A stretch of DNA of 64,000 bases from CAZMGY01 sp964565945 [NCBI: uncultured bacterium] (lineage in GTDB: Bacteria > GCA-001730085). The first letter of the stretch is position 1. Every line of letters begins with the position of its first letter. The notes under the pieces were generated by a model. The model ran no database searches, was not told the DNA's origin, and worked only from the letters and a program-made list of their open reading frames with translations. This document shows positions 1 to 8,045 of the stretch, one piece after another. The stretch is from assembly GCA_964565945.1 (NCBI GenBank), contig CAZMGY010000019.1, positions 62,001 to 126,000 of the forward strand, written 5' to 3'. The position numbers and the translations under genes were made by a program.

Positions 1-522
1 ACATTTAAAATCAAAACTGTTGAGGGGATCAATGATTTTGCTAGTATAGCTGAAGTAATAGGGCGTCGTTACAGGGGCTGTCTGAAAGAAGGAAAAACTT
101 TGCCTGATTTGATTATGGTGGATGGGGGTAAGGGGCAGTTGCATGCCGCGGCGGCTGTTTTGAATGGCTTGGGCATCACTCAGGATTTGATAAGCTTAGC
201 CAAGCGCTTTGAATTGATTCATGTCTACGGTCACAAAGATCCCGTGATTTTGTCGAAATACAGCGATGAATTGCAGCTTTTACAAAGAATTCGTGATGAA
301 GCTCACCGTTTTGCGATCACTTTTCATCGTCGTTGGCGTGATAAAGGCACGCTGCATTCGCGATTGTGTGAAACTCCTGGGGTTGGACGGGTGTTGGCCG
401 ATCGTCTTCTCAAACGTTTTAAGACAGTTGCGAATATTGTTGAACAACCTATTGAGCATTTGAAGGATGTTCCTGGTGTTTCTAAGTCTTTGGCTGAAAA
501 AATCAAGCAAAATTTAGCCTAA
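1..522 (+). CDS. uvrC: UvrABC system protein C, C-terminal part (partial at window edge)
   Basis: This is the 3' end of the gene for the incision subunit of nucleotide excision repair. The reading frame is open from base 1 and continues into the window from upstream, so the gene is cut by the window edge rather than truncated. Visible are the end of the UvrC homology region (FKIKTVEGINDFASI, then PDLIMVDGGKGQL, which is the RNase H-like 5'-incision domain signature) and the terminal helix-hairpin-helix pair (TPGVGRVLADRLLKRF and VPGVSKSLAEKI) that binds DNA. UvrC works with UvrA and UvrB in the cytoplasm. A TTG at 100 could be mistaken for a start but lies inside the conserved domain. The gene is followed by 126 bases of AT-rich spacer before rpsA. 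Confidence 0.95.
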   Translation, partial: TFKIKTVEGINDFASIAEVIGRRYRGCLKEGKTLPDLIMVDGGKGQLHAAAAVLNGLGITQDLISLAKRFELIHVYGHKDPVILSKYSDELQLLQRIRDEAHRFAITFHRRWRDKGTLHSRLCETPGVGRVLADRLLKRFKTVANIVEQPIEHLKDVPGVSKSLAEKIKQNLA

Positions 523-610
523 AATATTCAAAAAAAGCTTTTTATTTTTTGTTATATATGTGACAATACGAGATCTGTTGTTTTATCAAATGGCAAGAAA
601 AAAGAAAGGA

Positions 611-640
611 TCACACTGGTTTGATTTCAAACAAGTGTGA
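611..640 (+). promoter_or_regulatory. Long inverted repeat in the rpsA leader
   Basis: Arms TCACACT-GTTTGA and TCAAAC-AGTGTGA form a stem of about 13 pairs with one internal mismatch and a 2-4 base loop. It ends two bases inside the rpsA ribosome binding site (GAGAGG, 639-644). There is no U-run, so it is not a typical terminator. Position suggests a translational control hairpin or an operator; S1 autoregulation through its own leader is known in E. coli, but the link here is inference. Confidence 0.6.
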
Positions 641-648
641 GAGGGACA

Positions 649-2286
649 ATGAACATGGTTGCTGAAGAGCAAGAGTTTGATCTAGAAAAGTTTTTGGAGA
701 ATGAGAACGAAGAACTTCCTTCAATGGACGATTTGATGGAGGAAATGCAGGCTGTTTCTGAAGGAGAAATCGTTAAAGGGAAGATCGTAAATTATGATAA
801 GTCTGATGTGATGGTTGACATCGGATATAAGTCAGAAGGCATTATTCTTCGCAAAGAGTTTCGTGGCGAAAGTGCGCTCGAAATCGGTAAAGAAATTGAT
901 GTTCTGATTGAATCTCTCGAAGATAGTGAAGGTCGTGTTTTGCTTTCCAAAATTAAAGCAGACAAAATCCGTCAGTGGGATGAGACTGTTAGTTGTTTAG
1001 AAGAAGGTTCCATTGTTAATGGCCGTGTTGTTCGTAAAATCAAGGGTGGCCTTATTGTTGATGTTGGTGCTGATGCGTTTTTGCCAGCCTCTCAAGTTGA
1101 CGTGCGTCCCGTATCTAACTTTGATGACTTTGTTGATAAAACGTTTAAGTTCAAAATTGTTAAAATTAATTTGAAAAGAAAAAATATTGTTGTTTCTCGT
1201 CGTGAGCTTTTGGAAGAAGAGCGTTCGCGCAGTCGTGATGAATTGCTGTCTAACCTTAATGTTGGCGATATCAAAAAAGGTGTGGTTAAGAACATCACTG
1301 ACTTTGGTGTGTTCATTGACTTGGGTGGCTTAGATGGCTTGCTCCATATCACAGATATGAGCTGGGGTCGGATCAATCATCCCTCTCAGATGGTAGCCGT
1401 TAGTGATTCGATTGATGTGATGATTTTGGATATTGACAAAGAAAAAGGTCGTGTTTCACTAGGTCTTAAGCAAAAAAGAGATAATCCTTGGTCGAAAATT
1501 CCAGAGAAATATCCTGTGAATTCTAAGGTTAAAGGTAAGGTGGTTAATTTGATGCATTATGGAGCCTTCATTGAACTTGAAGAAGGTGTTGAGGCATTGC
1601 TTCATATTTCTGAAATGTCTTGGACGCGCCGTATAGCTCATCCTTCTGAGGTTCTTAAGGTGGGAGAAGAGATCGAAGCCGTTGTGTTGAGTGTAAATAC
1701 CGATGATCACAAATTATCTTTAGGTCTTAAGCAAACACAAGAAAATCCATGGAGTCGTGTGGAAGAAGAATTTGCCGTAGGAATGAAGGTTGAAGGTCGT
1801 GTACGTAACTTGACCGATTATGGTGCCTTTGTTGAAATTTGTGAAGGTATCGATGGTCTGATTCACGTTTCGGATATGTCTTGGACTAAACGAATCAACC
1901 ATCCTTCAGAGGTGGTTAAAAAAAGAGATGAGATTGAAGCTATTGTTCTGTCTGTTGATTCCAAAAACAAAAAAATTGCTCTAGGTATGAAACAGCTGGA
2001 AGATGATCCTTGGAAGACATCAATCATGGAATACACAAAGGATCAAGAGGTTCAAGGTTCTGTGATTAAAGTGACCAAGTTTGGTGTTTTTGTTGGTTTT
2101 GATGATGGTCTTGAAGGCTTGATTCATAGTTCGCAACTCGAAACGGATGGTCAGCGTCTCGAAGATGTTTATAAAAAAGACGATAGCATTACGGCGTACA
2201 TTGTAAAGGTAGATACCGAGCAAAGAAAAATTTCTTTAAGCGTTAACACTTTGGCGGGATCCTCTGTTGAGTCTAGCGAAGGGTAA
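649..2286 (+). CDS. rpsA: 30S ribosomal protein S1
   Basis: Ribosomal protein S1, which helps the 30S subunit bind and unfold mRNA leaders. The 545-residue product has six S1 (OB-fold) domains in tandem: two divergent N-terminal ones that normally dock on the ribosome, three near-identical central ones with the GAF[VI]...EGI[DE]GL[IL]H pattern followed by MSW..R.[IA]HP, and a sixth ending near residue 530. The acidic N-terminus (FDLEKFLENENEELPS) is as in many S1 proteins. ATG 649 is chosen over an in-frame GTG at 637 because GAGAGG lies about five bases upstream and the GTG is buried in the leader hairpin. It stands alone as a transcription unit between uvrC and the glm genes, although the next gene starts only 59 bases later. 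Confidence 0.97.
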   Translation: MNMVAEEQEFDLEKFLENENEELPSMDDLMEEMQAVSEGEIVKGKIVNYDKSDVMVDIGYKSEGIILRKEFRGESALEIGKEIDVLIESLEDSEGRVLLSKIKADKIRQWDETVSCLEEGSIVNGRVVRKIKGGLIVDVGADAFLPASQVDVRPVSNFDDFVDKTFKFKIVKINLKRKNIVVSRRELLEEERSRSRDELLSNLNVGDIKKGVVKNITDFGVFIDLGGLDGLLHITDMSWGRINHPSQMVAVSDSIDVMILDIDKEKGRVSLGLKQKRDNPWSKIPEKYPVNSKVKGKVVNLMHYGAFIELEEGVEALLHISEMSWTRRIAHPSEVLKVGEEIEAVVLSVNTDDHKLSLGLKQTQENPWSRVEEEFAVGMKVEGRVRNLTDYGAFVEICEGIDGLIHVSDMSWTKRINHPSEVVKKRDEIEAIVLSVDSKNKKIALGMKQLEDDPWKTSIMEYTKDQEVQGSVIKVTKFGVFVGFDDGLEGLIHSSQLETDGQRLEDVYKKDDSITAYIVKVDTEQRKISLSVNTLAGSSVESSEG

Positions 2287-2345
2287 GTATACTCAGACTA
2301 TTTTGTGTCTAAGGGTTGGAGGTTGCAAGGTCTGAGGAGTGTTCT

Positions 2346-3491
2346 GTGGAAATGGCCAAGTTGCATTTTTTAGAAACGACGTTGAACGATTCTTTGTGCC
2401 CCTTAACACGGATTAAATCGTTATTTGAAATCCGTTTAGGTTCTCGAACCTTGGGGGAGAGATGGTGCGCGTTTGACCAGGTGTATCAACTTCCTCAGGG
2501 TACTCATATTCTTAATGTTCATCCTGGTCTAGTGCTAAATTCCCAAGTTATTCAAAATCTTCACTCTTTGCAAGCAAATCAGTCTTTGTGGAAGGGTGAC
2601 CTGTGTGTGGCTGTGGCCTCGGATGGTGAGTCGGACGTAGATTCGACAGAGCAGCGGAGTCTTTCTGCTGACTTTTTGGTTATTCAAACCTTACCCGATG
2701 TTCTTAAGGCAAATGCTTTATGTTTGCAAGAGGATCTTTTTAGAGGTGTTGATTGTGTTCCTGACATGGTTGACTTGATCGGAGATGTGTCGCGTTTATC
2801 GCTTGGGAACAATGTTCGCATTTATGGTCGTGTCACAATTAATGTTGAAGATGGTCCTGTTGTGATTGACGATGATGCCGTGATTAAAGCGCCGAGCACA
2901 ATTGAGGGGCCTGCCTATATTGGCAAGCAAAGTGTTGTGAACGGAGCACGCATTCGACCTTGTACAACGATTGGGCCCGTTTGCAAAATAGCTGGGGAAA
3001 TCTCGGGTTCGGTTTTTGAATCTTTCTCTAATAAAGCGCACGATGGATTTGTTGGAGATAGTTACATTGGTTCTTGGGTTAATTTGGGGGCGATGACAAC
3101 CACAAGCAACCTGAAAAACACTTATGGAACCATTTCGTATAGTCAGCAAGACGAGTTGGTCGATTCGGGATGCATACACTTAGGATGTTTTCTTGGAGAT
3201 TACGTGACACTTGGGATTGGGACCTTGTTGCCTTCAGGCTGTGTGATTGAACCAGGTGTTAACTTTTTTGGGGGAGGTCAGTGTCCTAAATATATTCCTG
3301 CATTTGTATGGGGGACCGAACATTGCTATCAAGAGTATCAGCAGCAAAAAATGTTAGATGTTTTCAGCATGATGAAGGAGCGTCGACAACAAAGCTTAAG
3401 TTCTTATGAGCAGAAGCAACTTGCAGAGTTATTTGAGCAAACAACTGTTGTGCGACATCATTTTTTAAATCAGAAAGGCAAGGATGCATAA
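2346..3491 (+). CDS. Alternate GlmU: putative UDP-GlcNAc pyrophosphorylase / acetyltransferase
   Basis: Predicted sugar-1-phosphate nucleotidyltransferase with a left-handed beta-helix. The N-terminus (FLETTLNDSLCPLTRIKSLF, then EIRLGSRTLGERW) matches the alternate bacterial GlmU family found in Bacteroidetes and related phyla, rather than the classical LAAGxGTRM GlmU. Hexapeptide repeats run from about residue 155 to 330 (GNNVRIYGRVTINV, IDDDAVIKAPSTIEGPAYIG, GSYIGSWVNLGAMT-like segments). It would make UDP-GlcNAc from GlcN-1-P in the cytoplasm. The stop overlaps the ATG of glmM (TAATG), and glmS follows, so all three steps from fructose-6-P to UDP-GlcNAc sit in one run. Start: GAGGAG at 2334-2339 is six bases before GTG 2346; ATG 2352 is the alternative, two residues shorter. 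The upstream TTG 2316 lacks a binding site. Confidence 0.8.
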   Translation: MEMAKLHFLETTLNDSLCPLTRIKSLFEIRLGSRTLGERWCAFDQVYQLPQGTHILNVHPGLVLNSQVIQNLHSLQANQSLWKGDLCVAVASDGESDVDSTEQRSLSADFLVIQTLPDVLKANALCLQEDLFRGVDCVPDMVDLIGDVSRLSLGNNVRIYGRVTINVEDGPVVIDDDAVIKAPSTIEGPAYIGKQSVVNGARIRPCTTIGPVCKIAGEISGSVFESFSNKAHDGFVGDSYIGSWVNLGAMTTTSNLKNTYGTISYSQQDELVDSGCIHLGCFLGDYVTLGIGTLLPSGCVIEPGVNFFGGGQCPKYIPAFVWGTEHCYQEYQQQKMLDVFSMMKERRQQSLSSYEQKQLAELFEQTTVVRHHFLNQKGKDA

Positions 3492-4846
3492 TGAAGACAT
3501 CGCCTTTAATGGTTAGTATTTCAGGTATACGTGGTATTGTGGGGCAAAGTTTAACTCCTGCAGCGATTGAGCAGTTTGCTGCGGCTTTTGCTCAGCGCCT
3601 TAAAGGCTCTAAAGTTGTGGTTGGTCGTGATTCGCGGCCTTCGGGTTTAGCTCTGAAGCATGTTTTGGTTGGAACTCTTATGAGTTGTGGTTGCGATGTA
3701 ATTCGTTTAGGGGTGTGTCCGACACCGACGGTGGGGATGGCGGTGACACATCTTAAAGCTGCTGGAGGGATTGTGATCACAGCGAGCCATAATCCTATCG
3801 AGTGGAATGCGCTTAAATTGATGAACGAGAAAGGCTTGTTTTTTGATACTCAGCAGGGCGAAGAGTTGGTGCGCTTTTTTAATCAAGCTCAATTTCCTTA
3901 TGCTAATGCACTTTCTTTTGGTTCGGAAACTGTGTATGAGCAGGCGTGTCAGGATCATATCGATCGACTAATGGCGGCTTTAGATGTTGAAGTAATTCGT
4001 TCGGCCCAATTAACGGTGGCTTTGGATAGCGTGAATGGGGCTGGATCAGAAATTACGCCGCGTTTTTTAGAATTATTGGGCTGTCGCGTGATAAGCCAAA
4101 ATTGTGATATCCAGCAGCCTTTTCCACGAGAACCGGAGCCCACGTCAGAGAATTTGAAACCTATTCTGACATGGGTCAAAGATCAGTCTTGTGATGTGGC
4201 GTTTGTGCAAGATCCAGATGCGGATAGACTTGCTGTGATTGATTCTGAGGGGCATTATTTGGGTGAAGAATTAACCTTAGCCTTGGCCTTAGAGTCGGTT
4301 TTGAGTGAGACAGATGATGCCAAGGCTGTTGTGGCCAATGTGTCATCGACACTGTTTCTTGATCAAATCGCGAACCGCTATGGTGTACCTATGGTGCGCA
4401 CAAAAGTGGGTGAAGCTCATGTGGTGCAAGGTATGATAGAAAAGGATGCTTTGATTGGCGGAGAAGGCAATGGTGGAGTTATCTATGCTAAAACGCATCT
4501 CGGTCGTGATAGCCTGGTCGGTATAGGACTTATTTTGCAATTGATGGCGCGTCGCCAACAAAGTTTGCAGACGATTATGCAGGATTGGCCTCAGTTACAT
4601 ATGGTTAAACATAAAGTGTCTATGGGACGAGAGGCTTTTGAGGCTCAGAAATTAAACTTAAAGCATGTTTTTGATGATGCCGAAGAATCGATGGTGGATG
4701 GGGTTAAATACACTTGGAATAATTGTTGGCTGCAATTAAGGGTCTCAAACACTGAACCGATTGTTAGAATTTTTGCCGAGGCGCAATCCACAGAAAAGGC
4801 TCAAGATCTTATTGATCGAGCTGTGCATGTTTTGAATGGGGATTAG
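3491..4846 (+). CDS. glmM: Phosphoglucosamine mutase (phosphohexomutase family)
   Basis: Alpha-D-phosphohexomutase that most likely interconverts glucosamine-6-P and glucosamine-1-P. The 451-residue protein has the four expected domains: the phosphoserine loop TASHNP with catalytic Ser99, the metal-binding loop DPDADR (Asp241, 243, 245), the sugar-specificity loop GEGNGGVI, and the C-terminal phosphate-binding RVSNTEPIVRI. The stretch after the serine loop (EWNALKLMNEKG) resembles the Bacteroidetes-type enzymes that go with alternate GlmU. A phosphomannomutase activity cannot be excluded from sequence, but the flanking glmU-like and glmS genes favour GlmM. Translationally coupled to the upstream gene by overlap and separated from glmS by eight bases. 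Confidence 0.9.
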   Translation: MKTSPLMVSISGIRGIVGQSLTPAAIEQFAAAFAQRLKGSKVVVGRDSRPSGLALKHVLVGTLMSCGCDVIRLGVCPTPTVGMAVTHLKAAGGIVITASHNPIEWNALKLMNEKGLFFDTQQGEELVRFFNQAQFPYANALSFGSETVYEQACQDHIDRLMAALDVEVIRSAQLTVALDSVNGAGSEITPRFLELLGCRVISQNCDIQQPFPREPEPTSENLKPILTWVKDQSCDVAFVQDPDADRLAVIDSEGHYLGEELTLALALESVLSETDDAKAVVANVSSTLFLDQIANRYGVPMVRTKVGEAHVVQGMIEKDALIGGEGNGGVIYAKTHLGRDSLVGIGLILQLMARRQQSLQTIMQDWPQLHMVKHKVSMGREAFEAQKLNLKHVFDDAEESMVDGVKYTWNNCWLQLRVSNTEPIVRIFAEAQSTEKAQDLIDRAVHVLNGD

Positions 4847-4854
4847 GGGGAATT

Positions 4855-6690
4855 ATGTGTGGAATTATAGGATATGTTGGCCGTAAACAAGTGGCACCCA
4901 TCTTAGTGGACGCTTTAAGCTCTCTTGAATATCGTGGTTATGACTCTGCGGGTATTGCTGTTGTGCACAAGCAGAAGATTCAGGTGTATCGTTGCTTGGG
5001 TAAAGTCTCTTCACTTAAACAGGCGGTGCACGAAACTCATATTGAAGGTTGTATTGGTCTAGGTCATACGAGGTGGGCAACACATGGTCGACCTAGTGAG
5101 GAAAATGCCCATCCTCATCGCGATTGTCATGGTAAAATTGTGGTTGTTCATAATGGGATTATCGAGAATTATTTAGGGCTTAAAAATATATTGCAAGATG
5201 AAGGGCATCAGTTTCAATCTCAAACAGATTCTGAAGTTTTGGCACACTTGATTGAAAAATACTACGAAGGTGATTTTAAGGCCGCAGTTGCCAAAGTATT
5301 AACCAAAATCTCAGGATCTTATTCCTTAGGAGTGATGCACATCGATTATCCAGGTCTTTTGATTGCAGCACGTAATCAGAGTCCATTGATTATTGGCTGT
5401 GGTGATGGAGAAAACTTTGTTGCATCGGATATTCCAGCTGTTTTGTCTCAGACACACCACATCATTTTTGTCGAAGATTTGGAGATGGTGTGTCTAAAGG
5501 CCGATTCTATCGAAATAGAAACCCTCGATGGAGTGCCTGTGAAGCGAGAGGCTCGGGTGGTGGATTGGAATATTGAACAAGCTCAAAAAGGTGGCTATGA
5601 GCACTTTATGCTGAAAGAAATTTTTGAACAACCTGTGGCGATTCAAGAGACGCTCAAAAGTCGTGTGTCCGAAGAAACGGGAGAGGATTTTATCGTTGGA
5701 ATGGAATTAAGTCAAGATGATATTGATCAGCTAGAAAAAATTGTGATCGTGTCGTGTGGGACATCTTGGCATGCTGGCTTGATTGGTCGAAGATATATCG
5801 AACGTTTGTGTAAGGTTCCTGTATCGGTGGAGTATGCGGCGGAATTTCGCTATAATGAACCTTTAATTGACGAAAAAACTTTGGTGATTGCGATAAGTCA
5901 GTCAGGTGAGACTGCTGATACCTTGGCAGCCGTGAGGGAAGCTAAAAAATATGGGCCTAAGATTATGGCTATTTGCAATGTGATGGATAGTTCGATTACA
6001 CGCGAAGCCGATAGTGTAATTTATACGCATGCGGGTCCAGAAATTGGTGTTGCTTCGACCAAAGCTTTCACGTGTCAATTAGCAATCTTATACTTATTTG
6101 CTGTAGATTTGGCTCGCAAACGCAATCATATCGAAGCGTCAGTGGCATCTCGTTTGATTCATCATCTTAAAGAGGTAACGGAAAATATTCAGCAATGTTT
6201 GCAAAAACAAAATTTGGAAAAGATTCAGCTTATTTCGAAGCGTTATAGTGATAATCCTAATTTTTTGTATTTGGGTCGAGGTTCTGGATTTGCGATTGCT
6301 CTCGAAGGGGCCTTAAAGTTGAAAGAAATTTCTTACATTCATGCCGAGGGATATCATGCAGGTGAAATGAAACATGGTCCGATTGCCTTGATCGATAAGA
6401 ATATGCCAGTTGTTGTGTTGGCTTTGCAAGGTCGCCGCTATGACAAAGTTTTGGCCAATATCGAAGAAATTAAGGCTCGTGATGGCAAAGTGATTGCGAT
6501 TGCGACTCAGGGCGATGTGAGTATTTCTAAGTTGGTGGACGAAGTTATTTACGTGCCAGATGTTGATCGCTTTATGACACCTTTGGTGGCGGTGTTGCCT
6601 TTGCAGTTATTATCGTATTATATTGCCGTGGAGAGAGGTTGCGATGTTGATCAGCCGCGCAACTTAGCCAAAAGTGTAACCGTTGAGTAG
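4855..6690 (+). CDS. glmS: Glutamine-fructose-6-phosphate aminotransferase (isomerizing)
   Basis: Makes glucosamine-6-phosphate from fructose-6-phosphate and glutamine, the committed step to UDP-GlcNAc. The product is 611 residues, the usual family length. It begins MCGIIGYVG, with Cys2 as the N-terminal nucleophile of the class II glutaminase domain (about 1-220), which also shows RWATHG and HNGIIENY. Two SIS sugar-isomerase domains follow (SCGTSWHAG and SQSGETADT in the first; [22 protein letters not shown] in the second). The C-terminus ends NLAKSVTVE as in classical GlmS. A purine-rich AGGGGG overlaps the glmM stop and serves as the binding site. No glmS ribozyme is visible in the eight-base gap. 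Confidence 0.97.
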   Translation: MCGIIGYVGRKQVAPILVDALSSLEYRGYDSAGIAVVHKQKIQVYRCLGKVSSLKQAVHETHIEGCIGLGHTRWATHGRPSEENAHPHRDCHGKIVVVHNGIIENYLGLKNILQDEGHQFQSQTDSEVLAHLIEKYYEGDFKAAVAKVLTKISGSYSLGVMHIDYPGLLIAARNQSPLIIGCGDGENFVASDIPAVLSQTHHIIFVEDLEMVCLKADSIEIETLDGVPVKREARVVDWNIEQAQKGGYEHFMLKEIFEQPVAIQETLKSRVSEETGEDFIVGMELSQDDIDQLEKIVIVSCGTSWHAGLIGRRYIERLCKVPVSVEYAAEFRYNEPLIDEKTLVIAISQSGETADTLAAVREAKKYGPKIMAICNVMDSSITREADSVIYTHAGPEIGVASTKAFTCQLAILYLFAVDLARKRNHIEASVASRLIHHLKEVTENIQQCLQKQNLEKIQLISKRYSDNPNFLYLGRGSGFAIALEGALKLKEISYIHAEGYHAGEMKHGPIALIDKNMPVVVLALQGRRYDKVLANIEEIKARDGKVIAIATQGDVSISKLVDEVIYVPDVDRFMTPLVAVLPLQLLSYYIAVERGCDVDQPRNLAKSVTVE

Positions 6691-6704
6691 AAAAGAGGCT
6701 AGGT

Positions 6705-7913
6705 GTGACATTAGAGGAAGAGTTGCGTATTCTTAAACGTGGATGTGCGGAAGTTATTTCGGAAGAAGAGTTAATAGCCAAAGTGAAAAGCGCACGTGAG
6801 GCTAAGCGACCTTTAAGGATTAAGGCGGGCTTTGATCCCAGCGCTCCCGATATTCACTTGGGGCATACGGTTCTTTTGAGAAAGATGAAACATTTTCAGG
6901 ATTGTGGTCACCAGGTTTTGTTTTTGATTGGCGACTTTACGGGGCGAATTGGTGATCCTACAGGTAAGTCTTTGTTGCGTAAACAGTTGACGTGCGAGGA
7001 AGTCTTGGCGAATGCCGAAACTTACAAGGAGCAAGTGTTTAAGATTTTGGATCCTAACAAAACAACGGTTGTGTTTAATAGTGAGTGGTGTGATCCAATG
7101 TCTTTTCAAGAGGTGATTGGTTTGGCTTCGAAGTCGACCGTAGCTCGTATGCTTGAGAGAGATGATTTTTCGAAACGGTTTCAAAACAATAAGCCCATTA
7201 GTATTTTGGAATTTTTGTACCCCTTGGTTCAAGGTTACGATTCTGTTCAGTTGGAAGCCGATGTTGAGCTTGGCGGGACCGACCAAAAGTTTAACTTGCT
7301 TATGGGGCGTCATTTGCAAAAAGAGTATGGTCAGGACGAACAGCAAGTAGTGATGATGATGCCGATTCTTGAAGGCTTGGATGGGCAGAAAAAAATGAGC
7401 AAGAGCTTGAATAATTACGTGGCGATCAACGACGCGTCCCAAGATATGTTTGGTAAGCTTATGTCAGTTTCGGATGACTTGATGTTTCGCTATTATGAGT
7501 TGTTGACAGATTTACCCTTAGATGAAATTGAAGGGCTTAAACAAGAAATTTATCGTAATATGAGACATCCCAAAGCGGTCAAAGTGGAATTGGCTCAATT
7601 GATTGTTGCTTTTTATTATGATCAAGATACGGCTGAGATCTGTTCTCAGGAGTTTGACCAAGTGTTCAAAAATAATCAATTGCCCAGCGATATGGAGTCT
7701 TTTCAGATGAAGACATCGTCGATTTGGATTGTTCAGTTGCTCGTTGATGCTGGATTGTGTTCTAGCAAAGGGGATGCTCGTCGGATGATTCAGCAAGGAG
7801 CCGTTAAATACAACCAAGACAAGGTGACTTCGCTCGATGCGGAGTTAACGGTTGAGCAGGAAATGATTCTTCAAGTGGGTAAACGTCTCTTTCGTCGCAT
7901 TTTTCCAATGTAG
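6705..7913 (+). CDS. tyrS: Tyrosyl-tRNA synthetase
   Basis: Class I aminoacyl-tRNA synthetase charging tRNA-Tyr. The 402-residue protein has the HIGH-class motif HLGH at 51-54, the KMSKS motif at 230-234 ([10 protein letters not shown]), and a C-terminal S4-type RNA-binding domain from about residue 340 ([14 protein letters not shown], here [20 protein letters not shown]). Layout and the [13 protein letters not shown] segment fit the TyrRS type common in Gram-negative bacteria. It starts at GTG 6705 with AAGAGG seven or eight bases upstream and lies 14 bases after glmS, so it is probably cotranscribed with the glm genes. An AT-only palindrome just past the stop (7917-7933) has no U-tract and is a weak terminator at best. 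Confidence 0.95.
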   Translation: MTLEEELRILKRGCAEVISEEELIAKVKSAREAKRPLRIKAGFDPSAPDIHLGHTVLLRKMKHFQDCGHQVLFLIGDFTGRIGDPTGKSLLRKQLTCEEVLANAETYKEQVFKILDPNKTTVVFNSEWCDPMSFQEVIGLASKSTVARMLERDDFSKRFQNNKPISILEFLYPLVQGYDSVQLEADVELGGTDQKFNLLMGRHLQKEYGQDEQQVVMMMPILEGLDGQKKMSKSLNNYVAINDASQDMFGKLMSVSDDLMFRYYELLTDLPLDEIEGLKQEIYRNMRHPKAVKVELAQLIVAFYYDQDTAEICSQEFDQVFKNNQLPSDMESFQMKTSSIWIVQLLVDAGLCSSKGDARRMIQQGAVKYNQDKVTSLDAELTVEQEMILQVGKRLFRRIFPM

Positions 7914-7987
7914 AGTAGTTATTTAAAATAACTTCAATGTGCTTTTGATAATATTAGATGGCAAATTGCCTCTTTAAATCTATATGA

Positions 7988-8016
7988 TTGACAATAATAT
8001 ATTATATTGATAAAAT
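7988..8016 (+). promoter_or_regulatory. Sigma70-type promoter of the UfSP-like protease gene
   Basis: TTGACA at 7988-7993 is a perfect -35 element, separated by 17 bases from TAAAAT at 8011-8016. Transcription would start near 8023, about 23 bases before the ATG at 8046. The surrounding 130-base gap is very AT-rich. Confidence 0.7.
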
Positions 8017-8045
8017 GTCTTGTTAAATAGTATAAGGCATTTGAT

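Noticed and set aside
637-648. GTG start for rpsA at 637
   Set aside because: The codon is inside the leader hairpin and has no Shine-Dalgarno; ATG 649 has GAGAGG at good distance.
4847-4854. glmS ribozyme upstream of glmS
   Set aside because: Only eight bases separate glmM and glmS; no room for the ribozyme.
6813-7442. 209-codon open frame on the minus strand
   Set aside because: Lies wholly inside tyrS, has no binding site or family sequence, and mirrors the codon pattern of the real gene.
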